A stretch of 64,000 nucleotides of DNA from Carboxylicivirga sp. M1479. GTDB taxonomy: Bacteria > Bacteroidota > Bacteroidia > Bacteroidales > Marinilabiliaceae. This document shows, piece by piece, positions 7,709 through 15,983 of the stretch. The notes beneath the pieces were generated by a model, which was not told the origin of the DNA, made no database searches, and worked only from the letters and a program-made list of their open reading frames with translations. Both the position numbers and the translations under genes were made by a program. The stretch lies in contig NZ_VKDE01000014.1 of assembly GCF_007097485.1 (NCBI RefSeq), positions 47,234-111,233 on the forward strand. The letters are read 5' to 3'. Within the stretch, counting starts at the first letter, position 1. Every line of letters starts with the position of its first letter.

Positions 7709-8191
7709 TTACCCCTTAATCAAATCCTTTAGCTGCCCTTTAAGGGTGGAGAGTAAATTTTCAATGCTTATCTCTAGTATAAATCCTTTTTTACCGCCAC
7801 TAACAATTACTTTTCCCATTTGCTCTGAACTTTGCTCCAGAAAGGTAGGGTACAATTTCTTCATGCCAATGGGCGAACACCCGCCTTTGATATACCCCGT
7901 GTACTTTAGCAACTCCTTATGGGGCAGCATCTCTATCTTTTTCTGAGCTGCTGCTTTGGCGGCATTCTTTAGGTCTAATTCCTTATTAATCGGAATAATA
8001 AAAACAAATAGCTCATTTTTAGCGTTTCTGGCAACTAAGGTTTTGTGTACTAAGTCAGTATTCCGCTCATTCATGCGAGCCACCAAGGTTCCATCTGTAT
8101 TTTCTTCATCAGATAGATATTGAAATGCACCATACTCCACTTTATTACGATCGAGTATGCGCATGGCGTTGGTCTTTGTTTGTTTTGTCAT
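7709..8191 (-). CDS. ybaK: Cys-tRNA(Pro)/Cys-tRNA(Cys) deacylase, YbaK/EbsC family
   Basis: A 160-residue YbaK-type trans-editing domain: TNAMRILDRNKVEYGAFQY at the start, VHKTLVARNAKNELFVFIIP with the substrate Lys, KELLKYTGYIKGGCSPIGMKK, which is the GxxSPxG signature loop, and VSGGKKGFILEISIENLL. It hydrolyses mischarged Cys-tRNA(Pro) made by prolyl-tRNA synthetase. The ATG at 8191 is preferred; an in-frame ATG at 8218 lies inside a repeat palindrome and adds nine non-conserved residues. The gene is bracketed by two copies of the palindrome family. Confidence 0.92.
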   Translation of the reverse strand: MTKQTKTNAMRILDRNKVEYGAFQYLSDEENTDGTLVARMNERNTDLVHKTLVARNAKNELFVFIIPINKELDLKNAAKAAAQKKIEMLPHKELLKYTGYIKGGCSPIGMKKLYPTFLEQSSEQMGKVIVSGGKKGFILEISIENLLSTLKGQLKDLIKG

Positions 8192-8210
8192 AGAACTTTG
8201 TTTATTCACT

Positions 8211-8237
8211 GATGTCATCGCTTAAAGCGATGACATC
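8211..8237. repeat. Palindrome family copy 3
   Basis: Inverted pair GATGTCATCGCTT / AAGCGATGACATC with a 1-nt centre, between the ybaK start and the stop of the pentapeptide-like gene. Same core as copies at 6695 and 7674. Confidence 0.8.
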
Positions 8238-8242
8238 ATTTG

Positions 8243-9331
8243 CTACCACTTACCGAATTTCCTGAATGCTTGAATTGTTTGATAATATCCATATCCAATA
8301 AAAATACGCCCTACAAAATCAATTATGTATGCAATACCGCATGGAGTATACTCTTCCATAAAATCAAAACTGTGCGCAGGATACAAGAACTTAACAAAGT
8401 AGCCAATTGAGCTAGGTAATTCATCAATAAACTTTTCCTTTTCTACAATCGCGAGAAAGTACAATGTAAAGAATAATACACCGATACCTATAGTAAAGAA
8501 CACTCCTCTTTTCCAATCATTTGAATAATCATTTGACAATCTATTTAATTCAATTATCAACCGGTCAGAGCTATTCCACCACCTCTTTTTATCTCTCTTT
8601 AAGTTCTTCCTGAAGGCTTCCATCTCCAACTTAAAATATTTGAAAGCATCAATCCTATTGTTAAGAGATAAAAACTCATGCTTCAGAATCCTGAAAGTTT
8701 CTTGCGTTCCATTACTAATCTTTATCCCTTTCAGGCCTATAATATTTTCAAATCGGACTCCTTCCATGTTTAGAAACCTAAACTCTGAATTATAAAATTT
8801 AAGGCTTTTATTAAAATTTGAGTTTTCCAAATCTAACCTATCAGCTGAAAAATTAAATTCAACATAATCCTCAAATGTACATTCTTTAAATGCTAAGACT
8901 TTGATAAATTTTAATGTATCATAAGTGAAAGTTACCCTGTCATTAAACGTGCAGTTAGTAAAATCAGTCCACCTGAAAATATTACTACTAAAATTAAAAA
9001 TTCGAAATGTTTGAAATACACAACCAATAAAACTTAAGTTCCCTTTCATAAAGGAAACATTCTTTAGAATCAATGATTCATGATTATCAAAATTACATTC
9101 TTGAAATATCATTTGGTGAAATACTCTTACATCAATTATAGAGCATTTTGCCAAATTACAACCCTTAAACAAAAGAGGTGAAGATATTTTCGAATCTACA
9201 ATCTCAATATTTTCAAATTTGTCAGGTATTATAATGATAACTGCTCCACAATCAATCCATTTATTTCTAATGCTTAAGTCTTCTCCTTTAATAAGCTCTT
9301 CGAAATGTTCTTTTGTGGTAATTCTATCCAT
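8243..9331 (-). CDS. Pentapeptide-repeat-like protein with C-terminal membrane anchor
   Basis: A 362-residue protein. Residues about 40-205 hold a beta-solenoid-like series of short strands with recurring CxF/NxF positions (LLFKGCNL, MIFQECNF, LSFIGCVF, FTNCTFND, FKECTFED), as in degenerate pentapeptide repeats. Two hydrophobic helices follow (about 278-298 and 333-350) with a loop between, and the end YYQTIQAFRKFGKW resembles the tail of pentapeptide proteins fused to an ion-channel-like pair of helices. No selectivity filter is visible. Function unknown. It is more AT-rich than its neighbours and lies beside the palindrome family, which may indicate acquired DNA. Confidence 0.75.
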   Translation of the reverse strand: MDRITTKEHFEELIKGEDLSIRNKWIDCGAVIIIIPDKFENIEIVDSKISSPLLFKGCNLAKCSIIDVRVFHQMIFQECNFDNHESLILKNVSFMKGNLSFIGCVFQTFRIFNFSSNIFRWTDFTNCTFNDRVTFTYDTLKFIKVLAFKECTFEDYVEFNFSADRLDLENSNFNKSLKFYNSEFRFLNMEGVRFENIIGLKGIKISNGTQETFRILKHEFLSLNNRIDAFKYFKLEMEAFRKNLKRDKKRWWNSSDRLIIELNRLSNDYSNDWKRGVFFTIGIGVLFFTLYFLAIVEKEKFIDELPSSIGYFVKFLYPAHSFDFMEEYTPCGIAYIIDFVGRIFIGYGYYQTIQAFRKFGKW

Positions 9332-9534
9332 TGATTAATACTATAAAAAATTCACGTCGTTACAAATTGACTTCTACAATAAAATTTGTCACTAAAAATA
9401 CAAGAAACCATTTTACTTAATTATCTACTTTACAAAAAGTTATTAACAAGCCACAGGAGAAAGGACAGATATTAAACCATATCTTTTTGTCACTATATTC
9501 TTTGGTTTCAGCTTATGTCTCATTCTAATTTATG

Positions 9535-9542
9535 TATTTTTG
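9535..9542 (+). promoter_or_regulatory. -7 promoter box (TATTTTTG) of rarA
   Basis: Exact TAnnTTTG match 21 bp before the rarA ATG. No -33 TTTG at the usual spacing. Confidence 0.4.
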
Positions 9543-9563
9543 TTCTTCTAAAGACAAAAATGC

Positions 9564-10847
9564 ATGAGTGGATATCCCCCATTGGCCGAACGAATGCGGC
9601 CAACTAATCTGGAACAATACATAGGACAGAAACATTTGGTTGGCAATGGTGCTGTACTGCGCAAAATGATTGATCGCAAAGTGATTTCATCCATTATACT
9701 ATGGGGGCCTCCTGGCGTAGGTAAAACCACTTTGGCCAAAATTATTGCCAAGCAATTAGAACGTCCATTTTTTATACTATCTGCCATTAACTCAGGTGTA
9801 AAAGATGTACGTGAAGCCATTGAAAAGGCACGCAAGGCACGCTTTTTTAGTTCCCCCTCGCCCATTTTATTCATCGATGAAATACACCGTTTTAGCAAAT
9901 CGCAACAAGACAGTTTATTAGGTGCCGTTGAAGAGGGTGTTGTAACCTTAATTGGTGCCACCACTGAGAACCCGTCTTTTGAGGTTATTTCGCCATTGCT
10001 ATCGCGATGCCAGGTTTACGTACTCAAATCCCTTGAAAAAGAAGACCTACTCGATTTAGTAAACAAAGTACTTAGCACCGACATCGTTCTTAAGGAAAAA
10101 AATGTTGTTGTAAAAGAAGATACCGCCCTGTTTCGCTATTCTGGTGGCGATGCCCGTAAACTCCTCAATATACTTGAGTTGGTTACCAATGCCGAGATAA
10201 CTCAGGATACCATTGAAATTACAGATGAACTGGTAACAACTCATCTGCAACAAAACCCTGCGCAATACGACAAGAACGGCGAACTACATTACGATATTAT
10301 CTCAGCATTTATCAAATCCATAAGAGGCAGTGATCCTGATGCGGCGGTTTATTGGTTAGCACGCATGGTTGAAGGAGGCGAAGACCCCAAATTTATTGCT
10401 CGCCGTTTGATTATTTCGGCTTCTGAAGATATTGGATTGGCCAACCCTAATGCCTTGCTATTGGCCAGCAACTGCTTTGAAGCAATTAAAATGGTGGGTT
10501 GGCCCGAGTCACGGATCATCCTGTCGCAGGTAACCATTTACCTGGCCACCAGCCCCAAAAGCAACTCGGCCTATCAGGCCATTAAAGACGCTCAAACACT
10601 TGTTAAACAAACAGGCAACTTACCCGTTCCCTTGCACTTGCGCAATGCGCCTACCAAATTGATGAAAGAGATGAATTATGGCAAAGAGTACCTATATGCT
10701 CATAGTTATCCTAATAATTTTGTAGAGCAAGATTACATGCCTGATGAACTACAGAATCAGCGCATTTATCATCCACAGAACAATCAGCAGGAGGCAAAAG
10801 TTAACGAACGGATGGAATTTTTGTGGAAAGATCGATTTAAAGAATAA
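9564..10847 (+). CDS. rarA: Replication-associated recombination protein A (AAA+ ATPase)
   Basis: A 427-residue RarA/MgsA, the bacterial homologue of yeast Mgs1 and human WRNIP1. Walker A is GPPGVGKTT at residues 48-56, Walker B FIDEIHRF near 105, sensor 1 IGATTENPSFE, and the arginine-finger region SRCQVY. The C-terminal half has the tetramerisation and conserved region (GGEDPKFIARRLIISASEDIG, HLRNAPTKLMK) specific to the family. It acts at stalled replication forks with SSB and RecA. Monocistronic by appearance, convergent with nothing, 111 bp before kdsA. Confidence 0.97.
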   Translation: MSGYPPLAERMRPTNLEQYIGQKHLVGNGAVLRKMIDRKVISSIILWGPPGVGKTTLAKIIAKQLERPFFILSAINSGVKDVREAIEKARKARFFSSPSPILFIDEIHRFSKSQQDSLLGAVEEGVVTLIGATTENPSFEVISPLLSRCQVYVLKSLEKEDLLDLVNKVLSTDIVLKEKNVVVKEDTALFRYSGGDARKLLNILELVTNAEITQDTIEITDELVTTHLQQNPAQYDKNGELHYDIISAFIKSIRGSDPDAAVYWLARMVEGGEDPKFIARRLIISASEDIGLANPNALLLASNCFEAIKMVGWPESRIILSQVTIYLATSPKSNSAYQAIKDAQTLVKQTGNLPVPLHLRNAPTKLMKEMNYGKEYLYAHSYPNNFVEQDYMPDELQNQRIYHPQNNQQEAKVNERMEFLWKDRFKE

Positions 10848-10893
10848 AATAAATAGACTCAAGACATAAGATGCAAGTATCAAGATTGATTAG

Positions 10894-10901
10894 TATTTTT
10901 G
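10894..10901 (+). promoter_or_regulatory. Possible -7 promoter box (TATTTTTG) of kdsA
   Basis: Exact TAnnTTTG match 56 bp before the kdsA ATG. Between box and start lies a direct/inverted motif (CGGACTTCGGACATCCG), of unknown role. Confidence 0.35.
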
Positions 10902-10957
10902 TCTTGCAATAATAACAACGGACTTCGGACATCCGAACTTCGGACTAATTTACAAGC

Positions 10958-11779
10958 ATGGATATTAATAACATACCTAAGATTAAACATACAGACAGTG
11001 GTAACTTCTTTTTGCTAGCTGGTCCTTGTGCCATTGAGGGCGAAGATATGGCCTTGCGCATTGCCGAACGTGTGGTTGAAATTACCAACAAACTGAAAAT
11101 ACCTTATATTTTTAAAGGTTCGTACCGCAAAGCCAATCGCTCACGCATCGATTCATTCAGCGGTATTGGCGATGAAAAAGCGCTAAAGATTTTACGCAAA
11201 GTAAGTGAAACATTCGATGTTCCTACGGTAACAGATATCCATGCTGCCGAAGAGGCTGCCATGGCTGCAGAGTACGTTGATGTTTTGCAGATACCTGCTT
11301 TTTTATGCCGTCAGACAGATCTGTTGGTGGCAGCTGCTAAAACAGGCAAGGTCGTCAACATTAAAAAAGGACAATTCTTAAGTCCCGAATCCATGACCTT
11401 TGCGGTTAATAAGGTGCGCGATATGGGTAACAACGAAGTGGTGTTAACCGACCGAGGTACCATGTTTGGCTATCAGGATATGATTGTTGATTACCGAGGT
11501 ATCCCAGCCATGAAAGAGTTTGATGTACCAGTTGTTTTAGATATTACTCACTCTCTTCAGCAGCCTAACCAAACAAGTGGTGTTACAGGTGGTAAACCTG
11601 AGTTAATTGAAACGGTTGCTCGTGCAGGTATTGCTGTAGGTGCCGATGGTTTATTTATCGAAACTCACTTTGATCCAGCCAATGCTAAATCTGATGGTGC
11701 CAATATGTTACATCTGGATCTACTGGAAGGTTTAATGACTCGCTTGGTGGAGATTCGCAAGGTGGTCAATCAGTTTTAA
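10958..11779 (+). CDS. kdsA: 3-deoxy-8-phosphooctulonate (KDO-8-P) synthase
   Basis: A 273-residue KdsA, condensing phosphoenolpyruvate with arabinose 5-phosphate, a cytosolic step in making the Kdo sugar of lipopolysaccharide. Motifs are LLAGPCAIEG, FKGSYRKANRSR (substrate loop), PTVTDIHAAEEA, LQIPAFLCRQTDLLVAAAKT, VNIKKGQFLSPE and DITHSLQQPNQ. The Cys in LAGPCAIEG and the TDIHA segment are shared across the family. Downstream a hairpin at 11800-11827 ends the transcript. Confidence 0.97.
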   Translation: MDINNIPKIKHTDSGNFFLLAGPCAIEGEDMALRIAERVVEITNKLKIPYIFKGSYRKANRSRIDSFSGIGDEKALKILRKVSETFDVPTVTDIHAAEEAAMAAEYVDVLQIPAFLCRQTDLLVAAAKTGKVVNIKKGQFLSPESMTFAVNKVRDMGNNEVVLTDRGTMFGYQDMIVDYRGIPAMKEFDVPVVLDITHSLQQPNQTSGVTGGKPELIETVARAGIAVGADGLFIETHFDPANAKSDGANMLHLDLLEGLMTRLVEIRKVVNQF

Positions 11780-11799
11780 GAAACTAGAAAACAATATAG

Positions 11800-11827
11800 A
11801 TAGCGTCAATTAATTAATTGGCGCTAT
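11800..11827. terminator. Bidirectional terminator between kdsA and the histidine kinase
   Basis: Inverted repeat ATAGCGTCAATT / AATTGGCGCTAT with T-rich flank on the plus strand. It overlaps the last codons of the convergent kinase gene. Confidence 0.65.
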
Positions 11828-14045
11828 TTTCGTTCATGGGCAAATACAATAAAAACTCCGTTCCCTTGCCTACCTCGCTCTTCACTTCAATGCGGCCTTT
11901 ATTTTTATTCAACATGTCTTTGGACAAATGTAAGCCCAACCCAGTACCTTTTTCCTCTGCTGTTCCAGTAGTGGTTAAATAGCTAGTAATCTCAAACAAA
12001 GAATCTAACTTAGAAGCTTTAATACCTATGCCAGTATCTCGTACAGATAAAACGATGTAAGCTCCTTCCTCCCAAGATGAACACCTTATTTCACCATTCG
12101 CTTGAGTAAACTTAATTGCGTTATGTATTAAATTACGCACAACAAACTTCAGCATGTCTAAATCGGCATACATAACTATTTGCTGATCAACGTCGCTTAC
12201 CAAGTGTATACCTTTATTTTGAGCCAACACGCCAAAATTATCAAAAGCACTGTCAATAATGGTCTTCACTCTAAAAAACTGAGGACTAACCTTCATTTGC
12301 CCCAGCTGACTTTTAGCCCAAACTAATAAGTCATCCAATAATTTATAAACGTTTTCGCTACTTAGGGCAATTTGATCAACGTACTCCTTAATTTCCTCTT
12401 TTGTATAATAATCCAGGTTATTTTTTAACAGGCTCGTAAAGCCCAAAATACTGTTAAAAGGATTTTTAATGTCGTGCGCTATAATTGAGAATAACTTGTC
12501 TTTGGTCGCATTTAGCTCCTTAAGTTTAACTTCACGTTCTTTTAATTTGAGTTCAATTTCCTTTTTACTATCAATATCCGTTACAATACCAATTATCTCA
12601 ATAATATGACCATCAACATCTTTTATGGGAGATACATGTAAATCACCCCAAAAACTAGTGCCATCCTTCTTGCTAAACTGACATTCCAGGTTATAATCTT
12701 TAATCTCACCCGCCAATAGTTGTGTAAACTTCAACTCTGATTCGTGATGCCACATTGGATGAGTAATATCGAGATATGAACAACTATACATATCATCTTT
12801 TCCATCGAAGCCCAACATACGTCTAAAACGTTCGTTTACCAACACAAAACTCCCTTTTGGCGATACCACACCTATGCCAGCAACGGTACTATTAATCACT
12901 GCATCCAGTTTATTTCGATGCTCTAAAAGCTCTGTTTCGGATTGTTTTAAGGGTGTAAGATCCATGCCCACCGATTGGTATTCAAAAATAGAACCGCTTG
13001 AATCAACTAAGGCACGATCGAGCCATCTCATCCATTTTTTTGTGCCATTTTTTAAAATAATAGGATGTTCAACCACACTAATAGGGTTCTCAACCGATAA
13101 GCCGTTTATTATTTGCATGGCACGTTCCCTGTCATCGGGCGAATACCAATCAAATATACTTTTACCAATCAATTCAGAATTATCTGTTTCAAACGTTCTA
13201 CAATATTGTTCGTTGGCATAGATTAACACACCATCTTTATCAAAACGACTAATAAGCGCAGGAGCATCTTCCACTAAGGAAAAATATCGTTCTTCACTGG
13301 CTTCCAAAGCTTCAATTGTTTGTCGATAAGGTGTTACATCATAAAAAAACAAACACACATTATCTTCTCCAAAAGGAAAAGAACGGTAACGAACAAACTT
13401 ACCACTTGCATCTAAATGAGATTCAAAGGACGATTTCCGAGTAAGCATCAGATTTAATCGCTCGCTTTCCATTTGCTCCGATGGCAATACGTCACTTAGG
13501 CTTAAACCAACTATTCCCAATCGACCAACCACCGTACCAGCCGATGGGTTTGCTCTTATTATACGGTAATTAGAAACGATATCATACTTATTATAAATGG
13601 GCTGAAGAATAGCAATACCAACGGGAGAATTATCAAATAGATTATCTAAGAAATGAGCATCTCTATCTAATTTTAATTCCAATTCGCGCTGATGCGTGAC
13701 ATCCTCCTTAACAGCAATATAGCCAGTAAGAACATTATTGGCATTGTTAACCGGGCTAATAATGGCCTTTTCCCAAATAACCTGACCCGTTTTGCTAATG
13801 TTTTTGAAAACACCACGCCAGGTTTCTCCGTTTCTAATGGTGGACCACAAATGAGAATAAAAAACATCATCGTGATAATCACTGCGCAACAAACGTGGGT
13901 TCTTTCCCATAACCTCAGCCTCGGAATACCCATACTTATCAACAAATGTCTTGTTGACATAACGGATCATTCCACGCTCATCTGTTAGAATAACAATGCT
14001 CTCAGAATAGTCTAATGCTTTAATAAGCTCGTCTCTTATTTCCAT
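11814..14045 (-). CDS. Multi-PAS sensor histidine kinase
   Basis: A 743-residue hybrid-free kinase. Four PAS/PAC modules lie in the first 500 residues (VILTDERGMIRYVNKTF; a divergent second one; LISRFDKDGVLIYANEQY; GVVSPKGSFVLVNERF). The HisKA dimerisation box is SIIAHDIKNPFNSILGF near residue 520, followed by the HATPase motifs HNAIKFTQ, RDTGIGIKASK and GTGLGLHLSK. No transmembrane segment, so it probably senses a cytosolic signal. The ATG at 14045 is chosen: it has AGGGGG 4 nt upstream, whereas extension to a TTG at 14102 adds an unsupported hydrophobic stretch. No response regulator is adjacent, so its partner is unknown. Confidence 0.92.
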   Translation of the reverse strand: MEIRDELIKALDYSESIVILTDERGMIRYVNKTFVDKYGYSEAEVMGKNPRLLRSDYHDDVFYSHLWSTIRNGETWRGVFKNISKTGQVIWEKAIISPVNNANNVLTGYIAVKEDVTHQRELELKLDRDAHFLDNLFDNSPVGIAILQPIYNKYDIVSNYRIIRANPSAGTVVGRLGIVGLSLSDVLPSEQMESERLNLMLTRKSSFESHLDASGKFVRYRSFPFGEDNVCLFFYDVTPYRQTIEALEASEERYFSLVEDAPALISRFDKDGVLIYANEQYCRTFETDNSELIGKSIFDWYSPDDRERAMQIINGLSVENPISVVEHPIILKNGTKKWMRWLDRALVDSSGSIFEYQSVGMDLTPLKQSETELLEHRNKLDAVINSTVAGIGVVSPKGSFVLVNERFRRMLGFDGKDDMYSCSYLDITHPMWHHESELKFTQLLAGEIKDYNLECQFSKKDGTSFWGDLHVSPIKDVDGHIIEIIGIVTDIDSKKEIELKLKEREVKLKELNATKDKLFSIIAHDIKNPFNSILGFTSLLKNNLDYYTKEEIKEYVDQIALSSENVYKLLDDLLVWAKSQLGQMKVSPQFFRVKTIIDSAFDNFGVLAQNKGIHLVSDVDQQIVMYADLDMLKFVVRNLIHNAIKFTQANGEIRCSSWEEGAYIVLSVRDTGIGIKASKLDSLFEITSYLTTTGTAEEKGTGLGLHLSKDMLNKNKGRIEVKSEVGKGTEFLLYLPMNENSAN

Positions 14046-14197
14046 TTTCCCCCTGTAAGACCATAGCAAATAAGTGAAAATGATAGTAAAACGCAAACTC
14101 AAAGGCGAATATGTTATCTTCCATCATAAGTTAATATTAAGATATAAGTGATTAAATGAAACATGACAAAACCCACTTTCTAATACACCGGATTTTA

Positions 14198-14205
14198 TAT
14201 ATTTG
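14198..14205 (+). promoter_or_regulatory. -7 promoter box (TATATTTG) of the first C69 dipeptidase
   Basis: Exact TAnnTTTG match 31 bp upstream of the ATG at 14237. Confidence 0.45.
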
Positions 14206-14236
14206 TGTCAGAACTAACATTTATAATAAATAGGAT

Positions 14237-15898
14237 ATGATGAAAAAATTATTCGCATTGGTTGGTGCTGCAGCTTTGCTGCTTAATATTTCCACGGCTA
14301 ATGCTTGTACCAATGTTTTGGTAACTAAAAATGCTTCGGTAGACGGTTCAACCATAATTTCTTATGCTGCCGATTCACATGATTTATATGGTGAACTTTA
14401 TTTTTGGCCCGCTACCTCATACCCCGAAGGCACAATGCTTAAGGTAAATGAGTGGGATACCGGCAAGTACCTTGGTGAAATTAAACAAGCCAAACAAACC
14501 TATACGGTTATTGGCAATATGAATGAACATCAGTTAACCATAGCTGAAACAACTTTTGGAGGTCGTTCTGAGCTACGTGATAGCAAGGGTTTAATTGATT
14601 ATGGTAGCTTAATATACATTACGCTACAGCGTGCTAAAACAGCTCGCGAAGCCATTAAAATTATGACTGACTTAGTAGCTGAATATGGTTATTACAGCTC
14701 TGGCGAATCATTTTCTATTGCTGATGCCAATGAAGTATGGGTAATGGAAATGATTGGTAAAGGCGAAAATAATAAAGGTGCCGTTTGGGTAGCTGTTAAA
14801 ATTCCTGATGGATACGTTTCTGCTCATGCTAACCAAGCACGTATTACTACTTTTCCTTTAAAAGATAAAGAGAACTGCCTTTACTCTGAAGATGTTATTT
14901 CTTTCGCTAGAGAAAAAGGTTATTTCAATGGTAAGAACAAGAACTTTAGCTTTGCTGACGCCTATGCTCCACTTGACTTTGGTGCTGTACGCTTTTGTGA
15001 CGCACGTGTTTGGAGTGCTTTTAACATTATGAATCCAGCTGACATGGGTCAGTATGTTGAGTACGCACAGGGTAATTCTCGTGAGCGCATGCCTTTATTC
15101 ATTAAACCTGATCGTAAAATTTCGCACCGCGATGTGATGAACATTATGCGCGATCACTACGAAGGAACTCCACTTGACATGACTAAAGATGCTGGTGCTG
15201 GTCCTTACAGCAAACCTTACCGTTTCCGTCCGCTTACATGGGAAGTAGAAGGTGAAAAGTACTTTAACGAACGTGCCATTGCAACACAGCAAACAGGTTT
15301 TTCTTTTGTGGCTCAAATGCGTAGTTGGTTGCCAGCTCATATTGGTGGTATCCTTTGGTTTGGTGTTGATGATGCAGCATCTAGTGTTTACATGCCAATG
15401 TATGCTGGTATGACCGATGTTCCTAACTGCTTGGCGGTAGGTAATGGCGACTTATTGAACTTCTCGTGGGATGCTTCATTTTGGGTGTTCACATTTGTTA
15501 GTAATCAAGCCTATGGTCGTTATAGCCACATGATTGAAGACATTAAGAAAGTACAAACAGAATTAGAAGATAATTTAACCACTTTCACAAGTGCTATCGA
15601 TCAATCTGCCAAGGCTCTTTATGATCAAAGCCCTGAGTTAGCTCGTCAATTCTTAACTGACTTCTCAATGAATCAGGCCGAATTAGTAACAGAAAGATGG
15701 CGTCAATTAGGTGAGTTCTTATTGGTTAAGTACAACGATGGTAACTTACACGAAGAGGTTGACGGTGAATTCTTACGTAATGAGCATGGTAATCCTAAGC
15801 ATGCTTCATTCCCAGGATACTCACAAGAATATTACAATACCATTGTAAAAGATGCTGGTGATAAATTGAAACTAAGAGAATTACCTGCTGAAAAGTAA
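14237..15898 (+). CDS. C69 family dipeptidase (secreted), paralogue 1
   Basis: A 553-residue peptidase of family C69 (PepD-like, Ntn hydrolase fold). The signal peptide ends ...STANA and the next residue is Cys24 (CTNVLVTK), so signal peptidase cleavage would itself expose the catalytic N-terminal cysteine. Other family features: DGSTIISYAADSH, ETTFGGRSEL, GESFSIADANEVWVMEMIGKG and HANQARI. These enzymes cleave dipeptides and release amino acids; the signal peptide puts this one in the periplasm or outside. A second, divergent copy is at 32991. Single-gene unit with its own promoter and terminator. Confidence 0.92.
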   Translation: MMKKLFALVGAAALLLNISTANACTNVLVTKNASVDGSTIISYAADSHDLYGELYFWPATSYPEGTMLKVNEWDTGKYLGEIKQAKQTYTVIGNMNEHQLTIAETTFGGRSELRDSKGLIDYGSLIYITLQRAKTAREAIKIMTDLVAEYGYYSSGESFSIADANEVWVMEMIGKGENNKGAVWVAVKIPDGYVSAHANQARITTFPLKDKENCLYSEDVISFAREKGYFNGKNKNFSFADAYAPLDFGAVRFCDARVWSAFNIMNPADMGQYVEYAQGNSRERMPLFIKPDRKISHRDVMNIMRDHYEGTPLDMTKDAGAGPYSKPYRFRPLTWEVEGEKYFNERAIATQQTGFSFVAQMRSWLPAHIGGILWFGVDDAASSVYMPMYAGMTDVPNCLAVGNGDLLNFSWDASFWVFTFVSNQAYGRYSHMIEDIKKVQTELEDNLTTFTSAIDQSAKALYDQSPELARQFLTDFSMNQAELVTERWRQLGEFLLVKYNDGNLHEEVDGEFLRNEHGNPKHASFPGYSQEYYNTIVKDAGDKLKLRELPAEK

Positions 15899-15927
15899 TT
15901 ACTTATTTCAAGTACAAATAATTGCAT

Positions 15928-15960
15928 AAAAAAAACCTCGCTAATGGCGAGGTTTTTTTT
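15928..15960. terminator. Bidirectional intrinsic terminator
   Basis: Stem CCTCGC / GCGAGG extended by eight A:T pairs, 5-nt loop, with T8 on the plus strand and T8 on the minus strand. Serves the dipeptidase and the convergent fhs gene. Confidence 0.92.
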
Positions 15961-15983
15961 ATGCTTTATACTTTTCAGTTCAT

